Assembly: GCA_005116955.1 (NCBI GenBank) | Contig: SWDI01000003.1 | Coordinates: 369,335-433,334 of the forward strand | DNA: 64,000 nt | Reading direction: 5' to 3' | DNA from: Nitrospira sp. | GTDB lineage: Bacteria > Nitrospirota > Nitrospiria > Nitrospirales > Nitrospiraceae | Shown here: in pieces, positions 40,403 through 49,491 of the stretch | Layout: each line of letters opens with the position of its first letter | Position numbering within the stretch: position 1 is the stretch's first letter | Program-made: the position numbers and the translations under genes | The notes under the pieces: model-generated | What the model saw: only the letters and a program-made list of their open reading frames with translations | What the model was told of the DNA's origin: nothing | Databases searched by the model: none

Positions 40403-40699
40403 ATGGCAAAAACCTTGTCGTTATCCGAAGTGAAAACCCGCCTCCCTGAACTCGTGGCGGGAGTCCAGGAGCGTGAGGAGGAAGTCATCGTCACAAAGAA
40501 TGGCCGGCCGGCGGCGATTTTGATCAATATTGATGAATATACCCGCCTTAAAGAGACCTTGGATGTCCTGAGCGATCCGGGACTCATGAGCCAGATTGCC
40601 GAGAGTCGGGCCTTTTACAAAACAAAGCACACAGGGCTCTCGTTTGAGGATGTATTCGGCGAGCCGCTTACGCCGGTCAAGAAGCGACGAACTGCGTGA
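40403..40699 (+). CDS. Phd/YefM-family antitoxin
   Basis: MAKTLSLSEVKTRLPELVAGVQEREEEVIVTKNGRPAAILINIDEYTRLKETLDVL. Confidence 0.9.
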   Translation: MAKTLSLSEVKTRLPELVAGVQEREEEVIVTKNGRPAAILINIDEYTRLKETLDVLSDPGLMSQIAESRAFYKTKHTGLSFEDVFGEPLTPVKKRRTA

Positions 40700-40992
40700 T
40701 CCCCTTCCGACCGGATATCCCTCCGCATGTCGCGGACGTGATCCGCTCACTCCATCCCGATCTCAAGCAACTGATCAAGTCAGCCATTCGGGCCATTGCC
40801 GCCAACCCCGAATGCGGCGAGCCGCTCAAGCGGGAACTCGACGGGTTACGAAAATACCGCGTTCGCCGCTTCCGCATCGTCTACGCAGTCGATCACAAGA
40901 GACGAGTCATTCGCCTCATGGCTGTGGGACACCGCCAATCTGTGTATGAGGAGCTGACCAAGCGGCTTCGACAAAAGCCCCGAGAACAGTAA
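40696..40992 (+). CDS. RelE/ParE-family toxin
   Basis: IRSLHPDLKQLIKSAIRAIAANPECGEPLKRELDGLRKYRVRRFRIVYAVDHKRRVIRLMAVGHRQSVYEEL; overlaps antitoxin stop. Confidence 0.9.
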   Translation: MIPFRPDIPPHVADVIRSLHPDLKQLIKSAIRAIAANPECGEPLKRELDGLRKYRVRRFRIVYAVDHKRRVIRLMAVGHRQSVYEELTKRLRQKPREQ

Positions 40993-41135
40993 TTCCTCAG
41001 TTCACTCCCTCACCACCTCACGAGGGCATTTAAAGGTCCTTCCCTCTCTGGTTCTCCTATGACGCATCTGATCGCCACTGGACACCCGGCAAGAATAGGG
41101 ATTAGGCTGAAGCACAAACCCCAAAGAGGAAGCCC

Positions 41136-41237
41136 ATGCCTGGAATGTTTGGCAACAATCCGCCGCTTATGTTGATCGCCATCGGGATTGTCATTGTCGC
41201 GGCTGTCGTGTTCGCCCTGATGACGGCAGGTTATTAG
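41136..41237 (+). CDS. Small single-TM peptide
   Basis: atgcctggaatgtttgg... encodes MPGMFGNNPPLMLIAIGIVIVAAVVFALMTAGY* after an agagga RBS-like stretch. Confidence 0.45.
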   Translation: MPGMFGNNPPLMLIAIGIVIVAAVVFALMTAGY

Positions 41238-41427
41238 GCGGATCAGTGGATCGATGAGCACTTAATCGGTTCATACCTGGAAGAAGTATGGTCACGCTGT
41301 TTCCCCGTCAACACGTGGAATCCACTGTGATGCAGTCTCAACTTTGGCTCACTCCGAGATCTGCTGCTGCATGCTTAAAGTCAATACACATGCCAGACCA
41401 TCCCGCTGGAAATTGCAAGAGAGTGTT

Positions 41428-42624
41428 TTAGGCGCGGGCAAGTTTGGTTGCCCTTCGCAATTGCCCTACAGGCAACGATCTCGCGGCCACATGACCTGCA
41501 CGAATGGCTTGATTGTGCGACTTGCCTTGCTGGCGTTTCTTTTCATAGTAGCGTTGCGATTCCGGGATCTGCTTGCGATGCCGATCCACGGCGATCATCA
41601 TGGCGGCCTTCGCGCGGACGTTGACCTGTTTCGGCGGCTTGGAGCTGTGGCGTGTGCCAGAACTGTTGTCCAAGGTGGCCATGCCGAGATACAACGCTAG
41701 ACTGCTTTCCTGCTGGAAGCGTGTCACCGTCCCGATCTCCCCCGCGAGCTCGGCGGTGCAGATCGGGCCAAATCCCGGGAGCGAGGCGACCGTCGTGGCG
41801 ATCGTGGACTCCTGCGCGACCTGATGCATCGTCGTCTCCAAGGCCGCGATCTGTGCATCGAGGTCCAGCACCCGCTGGGCATCCTCCTGGATCATGGCCC
41901 CGACCCACTCCACCTCCGGACTCCACTGGGCCTGTGGCTGCCAGTCCTGAATGATGCGCGCATACGCTCGCCCCACACAGGGGATGTTCAAGAGGGTCGT
42001 TTTGCGAAGGCGCGTCAGTTGCGGAAGCGTGTCCGCACTGACCAACAAGTGCAGGAACCACTGGTTGCCGACTTCCCGCGTGAGATCGAGCAATCCTGGA
42101 CAGACTGCCTGGAGATCGGCTTGGAGCGTATTCAAGACCCGGACTCGTTCGTTCACCAGCCGCCGGCGCCGTCGTGTCAGCCGCTTCAAGCGCGCATTCG
42201 CCGCCGGCACTACGCCAACTTCCTGTAACACGGCTTTGGCTACCGGAAGATGCTCCCGCAGTTGAAACAACTCAAGCCCCTTGCGCGCATCCAGCCGATC
42301 GGTCTTGGCGGCCCCCGGAAAGATCTCTTTGAACCGGGCCAACTTGAGATTATTGATATTGTAGAGCCGATATCCGCGTGCCTGAATCAGCTGATCCAAC
42401 GGTCGCGCATACCCATTATAGCCTTCCATCGCGACAGCGACTGGCCCTGGGTAGTGTTGGTGATAGGTCTCGATGCGGGCGAAGAAGTGGGCAAAGCCTT
42501 CTGGGTGATGCGTGATTGCAAATTCTTCCAGCACGTCACCACTCGACAGCCCGATGGCGACATGGTGTCGTCGGGCACCCACATCTACACTAACTCGCAG
42601 TTCGACGGTTGATGTTGTGGCCAC
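41428..42624 (-). mobile_element. IS110-family transposase (IS110 element; ends not defined)
   Basis: VSVDVGARRHHVAIG (DEDD N-terminus), AAKTDRLDARKGLEL, LPGFGPICTAELAGEIGTVTRF, SSLALYLGMATLDNSSG; GTG start with gaggagg RBS. Confidence 0.92.
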
Positions 42625-42651
42625 GTGACCCTCCTCTTGTAGATCGGTGAG

Positions 42652-42737
42652 GCATCATCCCTCGGTCTCGTCTACAGTCAGAGCCACGTCTTCTGGGCAG
42701 AAGATGGCACCATCCCGGTCGACCCCTCGGATGATGC
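42652..42737 (-). ncRNA. Candidate IS110 bridge RNA region upstream of the transposase
   Basis: gcatcatcc (42652-42660) pairs perfectly with ggatgatgc (42729-42737), enclosing hairpin gccacgtcttctgggcagaagatggc (42683-42708). Confidence 0.45.
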
Positions 42738-43049
42738 AGGTGACGGAGGCGGCATTTCAGGCAGAGTGTGCCTGACGACACAGGCCACGGACCCCACGAG
42801 CCACACCTCCGTCAGAAGCCCGTATACCGGAAACATACTGCTCTGTCACCTACAAATTCCCATGGTAGACCCCAATGTAGATACGGACGCGCGCAGTCGA
42901 GGATCGACCAGGCCGCACTCGTGGAGCGAGCGAGCTTGGAAGGGCCATTATGGTGTTCGTTTGATCGGTGCTGCGGCGATAAAGGAATCCCGACTCTTTT
43001 TCGCATTTCAAAAATTGGTGAGTTGATGCCACAGAAAAGGTAGTTTCGT

Positions 43050-43730
43050 TTACTTACGGCGATGCAGCGAAGAGTCTGCGCAATGCTTTTGAATTGCGGA
43101 AATCAACAATAGACACACGCTTCTTATCTGCTCGATGATGTGGAGAATGTCCGAACGTGAGAAGCGACGCCCGACGTTCTCTGCGGTTTCTCTTCCATGT
43201 GAGATTGCGTTCCTATGGTCAACAACTTCATCTATTCTGTGCAAATGACGATTGCGTTGTGCAGGAGTTCGTTTGATGCCAAGTACGTCAAATATCAGCT
43301 GCAAATGTGAATGGCGGAAATGACTCCCGTCATACGGGAATACGGTATTTCCTACGCTAGCAAAATTGTCAGAAAAGACCTGATTGAATAATTTTAGCCG
43401 TCGATCCCAGACATCTTTGGGGGTGCAGTCCCGCAGGGATGTAAGTTCAGAGTCTAAAAATAGAGCCATTAATGAGGGAGTTAAGTCTTTTTTGGAGTGA
43501 TTATGAGAGACAAGAACGTCTATGGCAGTTTGAACTACTGTGCAAACAGTATATTCGTAAACAGAATACATTTGCACAAAGGCCAACCCTTTAGCGATCT
43601 GTGCTGCGTCCCCTTTCAATCCGTGCGCAGCTTTAAAAAAGGATTCAATCCCAGTAAAGCGATCTATGACCTCAGCTCGCAGGGGATCGAACATATTCTT
43701 TCCCAGCAAAATGATCCCTGCAGAACTCAA
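43050..43730 (-). CDS. HEPN-domain protein (MAE_28990/MAE_18760-like)
   Basis: FVQMYSVYEYTVCTVVQTAIDVLVSH...LHRIDEVVDHRNAISHGRET with an R-x4-H motif; likely start MFDPLRAEV near 43694. Confidence 0.72.
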   Translation of the reverse strand: MSSAGIILLGKNMFDPLRAEVIDRFTGIESFFKAAHGLKGDAAQIAKGLAFVQMYSVYEYTVCTVVQTAIDVLVSHNHSKKDLTPSLMALFLDSELTSLRDCTPKDVWDRRLKLFNQVFSDNFASVGNTVFPYDGSHFRHSHLQLIFDVLGIKRTPAQRNRHLHRIDEVVDHRNAISHGRETAENVGRRFSRSDILHIIEQIRSVCLLLISAIQKHCADSSLHRRK

Positions 43731-44895
43731 TCCGTCCCTTAACAGCAGACCTGTCGTTTGTAGCTCCTGTTGTAAAGCTGCGCAGTGTATCCGACGCCAT
43801 CCATGAATCTAAATTCTTGATGACAAGGTGGTTCACTGTTCGAAGTGCGAGCGCCGCCCCAACTGTTATTCCTTCGTAGAGGTTCAGGGGGGTAGTTCCC
43901 TTTCGGCCTGGTCGGCTAAGGCCATCGGGGAAAGCTTTTGCGAGTTCTGCAAATGTGGCGTTAAATATTTTCTCTTTCTTTTTGTAGTCGAAGTTCTTGG
44001 AAGCCTCTGACATATAATCATTCAGGAACGAACTGACGCCGTGGTCAAATTCTTTGTATCGGTCAAGAAATGCGAAGAATCTCAGGACGCACTCCTCCGC
44101 AGTTCCATCTTTTTGCTGCAGCTGTGTAAGCTTAACAACTGTTTTGAAGTCGGCAGAATTAGCTAATGTCTCCAGCCTTTCAGCAAAGTCGCCTCGGTAG
44201 ACGCAGTCTCGAATCTCTTGTGGGGTTAGGGCAACACCGCCAGTGTTCAGGCGCTCAAATAAATCATATCGAACTACACTATCGCTCTTGTCATTAAGAG
44301 TGATTACCTTTAATGGCCTGGTCCGAAAGTGAAGCTGTATGTTAGCCGGAAGGTCTTCATATCGTAGCCCCTCAAATTCTGTGAGCTTCTGTAGATCGGT
44401 CAAAACTAATGCGTCCCCAACGCCTAACTTTTTCCGGGTCGCTGTAGCGCCAGCGAATTTGACAAGGGAGCTCAGTCGTTGAACTCCATCTACAACTTCC
44501 CAAGAATTGTCTTGGTTTGTTGCCATGAAAAGACTTGGGACTGGAATGCCTAGCAAGACAGACTCAATTAGCTGAGAGCATCGTTTAGGGTCCCATCTGA
44601 ATTGTCGTTGATAAGCTGGGGCAACCCAGATTTGCCCTTCATCAACCATTGCCAATAGCTGTTGTAGATGAATGTCGAAGGTGTCGAAATCTACTGTTCT
44701 GCGCTGCTCTTTTAATTGTTGATCGAGCTTCAACTGCTGTTGAGTGTTCTCTTTGAGGCTGGACATATTTACCCCACTCTTCGTGTATTTAGAGTCCCAG
44801 ATGGTAGCCGTTGTTCCCAACTTACTCAAGTTGTTACATTCTTTCCAGGCTCTAGAAAACAGAAAAAGAGGGTTCAAAACAGCAACATTCTGCAT
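43672..44895 (-). CDS. DUF262-domain protein
   Basis: VAPAYQRQFRWDPKRCSQLIESVLLGIPVPSLFMATNQDNSWEVVDGVQRLSSLVKF; likely start MSSLKENTQ near 44766. Confidence 0.88.
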   Translation of the reverse strand: MQNVAVLNPLFLFSRAWKECNNLSKLGTTATIWDSKYTKSGVNMSSLKENTQQQLKLDQQLKEQRRTVDFDTFDIHLQQLLAMVDEGQIWVAPAYQRQFRWDPKRCSQLIESVLLGIPVPSLFMATNQDNSWEVVDGVQRLSSLVKFAGATATRKKLGVGDALVLTDLQKLTEFEGLRYEDLPANIQLHFRTRPLKVITLNDKSDSVVRYDLFERLNTGGVALTPQEIRDCVYRGDFAERLETLANSADFKTVVKLTQLQQKDGTAEECVLRFFAFLDRYKEFDHGVSSFLNDYMSEASKNFDYKKKEKIFNATFAELAKAFPDGLSRPGRKGTTPLNLYEGITVGAALALRTVNHLVIKNLDSWMASDTLRSFTTGATNDRSAVKGRIEFCRDHFAGKEYVRSPAS

Positions 44896-44931
44896 TTCTG
44901 TTTGCCGTGTCAGCGCGTGTATCGGCGCTGG

Positions 44932-45732
44932 CTAGTCTTTACTGCGGCTGCCCAAGAACGTGACGACGTGACCTCGGAGCGCGGCAACGAATCGCTGAAA
45001 GTTGAGGTCTTCTGCCGGCTGTGTGATTTTTGTCTTTGGTGAGTTGGTGGCCAGCATGAAACAGGCTGCGGTATACAGCCGCTCCAGCACCAGACGGCGA
45101 CACAGAAGTTCGTAGCGCTTGCTGTAGGAGACGCCTTTGTACCGCCGGAGGGCTGCTGTATCCTGGAAATGTGCTTCGCCACGGAACTCAGGGTCTACTT
45201 GGAAGTATGGTTCCTTGTTGGCAACAGGGATTTTGACATTGTCACGATCCTCTAAGAGGAACAGATAGCCAAGAAATGGAGGAGGCGCTTGACCAAAGCG
45301 GCCTTCTCGGAAAGCCGTCCAAATATCTTTGGCGCTGCCCACCGCTTCTTCCGAACGATTGTTTACATTGTTGCCGATCGATTTGCCGGCTTGGGACTTA
45401 AACTCCATCGCTAAGACCAATGCGCCGTTGGAAACGACGATGAGATCCCACTTTTTTGTGGCTCTGAAGTACCCCGGGAGCTCAAGCGCGGTCCTTGTGC
45501 GGATATCGACCTGATTCAATCCGGCTTCGCAGAGAATGTCCGAAACCAAGACTTCCAGGGCACCCATCTGAGTGCCTCCTGTGACTTCGCCTCTGGTGCC
45601 GGCATCGATTTTCCCTGACTGAACCTGCTTCTCTTTATTTTTCCTGCGGGCGTTCCAATAGCCTTGGACGGCGGCTTGCAATCTCTTGTCAATGTTCAAG
45701 CGCGGCCTCCAACGTGCGAGCGGTGACTCCAT
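44932..45732 (-). CDS. Type II restriction endonuclease, PaeR7I/XhoI-like
   Basis: GGTQMGALEVLVSDILCEAGL...WDLIVVSNGALVLAMEFKSQAGKSIGNNVNNRSEEAVGSAKDIWTAFREG; directly downstream of an N6-adenine MTase. Confidence 0.82.
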   Translation of the reverse strand: MESPLARWRPRLNIDKRLQAAVQGYWNARRKNKEKQVQSGKIDAGTRGEVTGGTQMGALEVLVSDILCEAGLNQVDIRTRTALELPGYFRATKKWDLIVVSNGALVLAMEFKSQAGKSIGNNVNNRSEEAVGSAKDIWTAFREGRFGQAPPPFLGYLFLLEDRDNVKIPVANKEPYFQVDPEFRGEAHFQDTAALRRYKGVSYSKRYELLCRRLVLERLYTAACFMLATNSPKTKITQPAEDLNFQRFVAALRGHVVTFLGSRSKD

Positions 45733-47398
45733 AGAGGTCCAATGCCGCTTGGGTCGCGCGAGGCCTATCCCGCAGACGGAAGGCGTCTCTCAATTCATGT
45801 GACTGGATCTTGGACAAGGACTTTGGCGCAGGGACTCGAATACGCCGTAGGTATTGCGCTTGGAAGCGCAAGTAGCCGCCTCGCATGCGGACTCCATAGG
45901 ATTCGACAAAAAACTGTCCCACCTTCGACAACAGGAGGCCGCCGAGTACTTCCAGGTCCCACTCCTCCGACTGAATGAAATACAGATTGTGGTGAGGATA
46001 TGTTTCGCCACGATCTAAGACCGGTTCGAGGGTGCTTTTGATATCCGGAATATACAGTTTGTGGGTGTGAGTGAGCGTGTGGTTAACGCGGTCGATCGTC
46101 TTATACCATTTGTCGACGCTTTTCTCCGCAGTGTGGCGTTTCTTCAGGGCTTCGGCATGCCGCTCGTAGTAGGCCTGCAACTTAGGATAGGTCTTCAGAT
46201 TGACCAGCCCATCGTGGTTCCATGGATTCACGAGATAGTGTCCGGACCACCGTACCGTTCCGTCCGTCAGATCTTTCGCAAGTGCAAGCTTCAGCAGGCG
46301 GGGAGGTTCCACCAGGTCCGCATCTGTTGTGATGTAGACTCGATCGTTCCCAGTAGCCACGCCGATCCCGACCTTGGCATTCATTTCAAGGGGAGAAAAC
46401 TGATCTTCCAGTTGTCGAAGGAGTGCCAGTTGTTCCGGCGAATGGCAGGGCCAGGGGTCTGATCCTTTGAACCATGTATGTACGACGGCTCGATGGATGC
46501 CCTGGGGCAGGATGGTTTGGCTGGTTGTCTGGAGCGTTGTTGCCAATTCTCCTGGTTGAACATTTTCAGCATCCTGATCGGCGTTTGCCACAATGGTGGA
46601 TTGCTGTTTTGCGTGCCGAATCACCGTGATGGCAGGATAGGCGTCCACTTCATCATCAAAGGCATTGGCGTGGTGCATACTGAGGAGCATCTCGACGCTG
46701 TACGCCGAACTAATCAGTTGGCGCAGTTCAGCCCCATATTGGTTACGCATCCATCGATCTGCGCAGATGAAGGTGCACACCCCGCCAGTTTTCAACTGCC
46801 GAAGGGCGGCTTCGAAGAATGCCACGTACAGGTCGGCTCGTCCGCGCATTGCGGGATACGCACTTCGGTAGACTGAGGCGGTCTCTTCTGGAATATCCTC
46901 AAGGCGCACATACGGAGGATTGCCGACAATGAAATCGGCTCGTCTCGTGTCGGCATCAAGGAGGTAATCTCCGTTTACTACCCACGCTTCAGCCAGTTTC
47001 TTTGCGAGTAGGCTCTTCGCTCCGTGATCCACTAGAAGATCTTGAGCGACAGTGCGGGCATGAGCCGCACTCTTCTCATCCAGTTCGTAGGCGATGAGAG
47101 AGTCTTGGCAATCCGATAACGGTCGACCCAGCTTCCGGCACGATTTCACTAGGCGCTCAATCATGGGACCGAGAAACGCGCCATCGCCGGCTGCTGGTTC
47201 GATGGCCAGGCTGTCCACTATGTTGGTATTCGAGCAATAGCCGCTTAAGTCCAGAAGTAGTTCAACGACCCAACGCTTTGTGTAGACGACCCCTTTCGGC
47301 TCAGCTGCTGATACAGAAGGTGGACGTCGGAGAGGCGCGATCAACGGAAGCTGTATACCTCGTGTTAAGACTGATGGACTAAAATGGTTGTCTGACAC
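45689..47398 (-). CDS. Type II N6-adenine DNA methyltransferase, PaeR7I/XhoI-like
   Basis: AIEPAAGDGAFLGPMIERL (SAM motif), DFIVGNPPYVRLEDIP (NPPY). Confidence 0.9.
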   Translation of the reverse strand: MSDNHFSPSVLTRGIQLPLIAPLRRPPSVSAAEPKGVVYTKRWVVELLLDLSGYCSNTNIVDSLAIEPAAGDGAFLGPMIERLVKSCRKLGRPLSDCQDSLIAYELDEKSAAHARTVAQDLLVDHGAKSLLAKKLAEAWVVNGDYLLDADTRRADFIVGNPPYVRLEDIPEETASVYRSAYPAMRGRADLYVAFFEAALRQLKTGGVCTFICADRWMRNQYGAELRQLISSAYSVEMLLSMHHANAFDDEVDAYPAITVIRHAKQQSTIVANADQDAENVQPGELATTLQTTSQTILPQGIHRAVVHTWFKGSDPWPCHSPEQLALLRQLEDQFSPLEMNAKVGIGVATGNDRVYITTDADLVEPPRLLKLALAKDLTDGTVRWSGHYLVNPWNHDGLVNLKTYPKLQAYYERHAEALKKRHTAEKSVDKWYKTIDRVNHTLTHTHKLYIPDIKSTLEPVLDRGETYPHHNLYFIQSEEWDLEVLGGLLLSKVGQFFVESYGVRMRGGYLRFQAQYLRRIRVPAPKSLSKIQSHELRDAFRLRDRPRATQAALDLYGVTARTLEAALEH

Positions 47399-47495
47399 GA
47401 GGGCCTCGATCTCTCCGAGGAGGTCTGGTGGAAAAAGAGTGGCTGATAGTAGCTTGTCTGTGCTTTTCCTTCAAGGTTCGGTCAGGAGGTGTATT

Positions 47496-47582
47496 ATGTA
47501 TTACGATCAGTACTACGAAGACCAGACAGGTGGCGGGCTAGTTACAGGCTGGGACATGTCGCCTTTTTTCAGCGGTTGCTAA
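47496..47582 (+). CDS. Possible 28-aa peptide
   Basis: aggaggtgtattATG: strong RBS spacing; MYYDQYYEDQTGGGLVTGWDMSPFFSGC*. Confidence 0.4.
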   Translation: MYYDQYYEDQTGGGLVTGWDMSPFFSGC

Positions 47583-47681
47583 GATCCGAACATCAGAATA
47601 ACTTACGTAGGTAATTTGGTCTGCTTTGAGTATTGACTTCTTATGTTCTGAAACGAGTGCCGTCCGGTTTCATCAGCGTTT

Positions 47682-47765
47682 CTAGATTTCTCGCCGGTGT
47701 CCAACTCGCAAGACGACGATCTCTTGGCCATTCAGATCGAAGCCGACACGGTAATTTCCAATCCG
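47682..47765 (-). pseudogene. RelE/ParE toxin C-terminal remnant
   Basis: Minus strand reads RIGNYRVGFDLNGQEIVVLRVGHRREI*, the RelE C-terminal signature; no intact N-terminus seen. Confidence 0.65.
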
Positions 47766-47825
47766 AGACCGAGTGGATCACAATTCTGCTTGCTTAAGCG
47801 GTGCGGCGTGGGCGAGAGGACGCGA

Positions 47826-48899
47826 TCACTTCTTATAGTTGACCCGTGATACGGGATCAACCTGATGAGGCGCGCGTTGAATCGATTGACGGACGCGGTT
47901 CATGGGCGGCACGGGCGGTTTTTCGATGGCGACCTCGGTCGGCCCGTTTCCAGAAGGAGCGGTTCCGATTTCGGCAAAGACACCGCGATGGTCCGAGGGC
48001 CAGAGAGCATCGCCGTTCGGGAGCCGGCCGGGCTGGTCAAATGCCAGACGGCTTGAACGCACGACCGAGCTTCCATTGGTACTTCCATCAAACAGGAAAA
48101 TAAAATCGACACGGCGATCGGCCGTGGGCCATTCGACTTGGATATTTTGCCAGACGGTTCCTCCGGGTACTCCCGGATTCGCGATCCGGAAGGCGTCGAT
48201 GAATCCCGGCTCTTTCTGCCATTCGGTGAGGACTGGAGATTGCTCTCCGGTATTCAAGTCGCCCATCAAAATGGCTCGCCCCGTTCCTCGATGTTCGCGG
48301 AACAGTTCGCCAACTCGTTGGAGTTGGCATTCGTCGCCTTTCGACGTGTGGGCGGAAAAGATTTGGGTCGGCCCATCGGGAGCCTTAATCTCGGCTCGCA
48401 GAAGAATGCGGGGGTCCATGCGACGTGGGCACCGAGGCAGGTCGTAGACTGCTGAGGTGACGATGGGATAGCGGCTCAGGATGGCCGGTCCTTCTTTGAA
48501 GCCGATGGCTGAGGTGATCAGTTGATCCACAAAACCAATGCCGAAGATATGTTCGGTTGCAGGAGCGAACACCATCTGGTACCCGAGTGCCTCAGCGATT
48601 CGTTGAGGCACGTTGCCATGCTTTCGGCTGTCTGACGCTTCTTGAAGTGCGATGACGTCAGGTTGCAAACGCTTCAGTTCTTGGATGGATATGTCGAGTC
48701 GTTCCTCGAGATGGGTGCCGCTCTCGAAGAATCCTGACCAGGCTCCATCGTGCAGCAGGTTGTAGGTCAAGACTCGCAGTGGAGGCGAATCTCCTCGGCC
48801 TTCTTCAGCGTGCGTTACGGGACTGCAGAGCAGTAGGATGGCGGCCAGCCACGGGAGCGTATACGAGAAGCGGTTGACCATGGGTGATACACGTAACAT
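47826..48899 (-). CDS. Endonuclease/exonuclease/phosphatase family protein
   Basis: LRVLTYNLLHDG, DVIALQEASDS, ILMGDLNTGEQSP, WPSDHRGVFAEI. Confidence 0.88.
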   Translation of the reverse strand: MLRVSPMVNRFSYTLPWLAAILLLCSPVTHAEEGRGDSPPLRVLTYNLLHDGAWSGFFESGTHLEERLDISIQELKRLQPDVIALQEASDSRKHGNVPQRIAEALGYQMVFAPATEHIFGIGFVDQLITSAIGFKEGPAILSRYPIVTSAVYDLPRCPRRMDPRILLRAEIKAPDGPTQIFSAHTSKGDECQLQRVGELFREHRGTGRAILMGDLNTGEQSPVLTEWQKEPGFIDAFRIANPGVPGGTVWQNIQVEWPTADRRVDFIFLFDGSTNGSSVVRSSRLAFDQPGRLPNGDALWPSDHRGVFAEIGTAPSGNGPTEVAIEKPPVPPMNRVRQSIQRAPHQVDPVSRVNYKK

Positions 48900-49046
48900 A
48901 CGCCTCTCTCCTAAATCTTTCCACAGTGAATACGTATGATGTGATTTGGCGATTGACGCTGATCCTGGTTCCGTCCTTGCGCCGTCTTTTCAGCGGGTGC
49001 TAAGATCCGATCAACAGAATCATTTCGTACCTGTTTCAGAAACATC

Positions 49047-49313
49047 ATGCCAAACATTACATTACTCGTGTCGCCCAGTTGTGGAGCCTGTCCATCGGCC
49101 AAAAGTCTGTGGAAGCAGTTGCGCGTGAAGTACAGCTTCTCCTATCGTGAAGTGGATATCACCACGAAAGACGGCCAGGAGCTGGCCGACCGTCATTCTG
49201 TTCGTGCCGTGCCAGCGACGATCATCGATGGGCGCCTGACGTTCGTCGGTGTCCCAAGTCGAGAAAGCGCGGAGAAAGCCATTCAATTGAAGATCAAACA
49301 GCGAGAAGGGTAG
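49047..49313 (+). CDS. Thioredoxin/glutaredoxin-fold protein
   Basis: ITLLVSPSCGACPSAKSLWKQL (CGAC), RAVPATIIDGRLTFVGVP. Confidence 0.85.
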   Translation: MPNITLLVSPSCGACPSAKSLWKQLRVKYSFSYREVDITTKDGQELADRHSVRAVPATIIDGRLTFVGVPSRESAEKAIQLKIKQREG

Positions 49314-49319
49314 GGAGCC

Positions 49320-49475
49320 ATGGACGAATACGAGAACGAGCTCCCGGATCTTCCACTCATATCCAAGGGGCCTCCACCGGATTGCCCGATCTGCGCCGAT
49401 CCCATGTCGTTTATCGACGGCGACTGGGCCTGTGTTGACTGCAACGGCGAGCTCTTGGGGCCGGAGACCGGGTAG
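49320..49475 (+). CDS. Small zinc-ribbon-like protein
   Basis: MDEYENELPDLPLISKGPPPDCPICADPMSFIDGDWACVDCNGELLGPETG*; CxxC...CxxC; 51 aa, below ORF-track threshold. Confidence 0.6.
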   Translation: MDEYENELPDLPLISKGPPPDCPICADPMSFIDGDWACVDCNGELLGPETG

Positions 49476-49491
49476 CGTACAATGACTCGCC

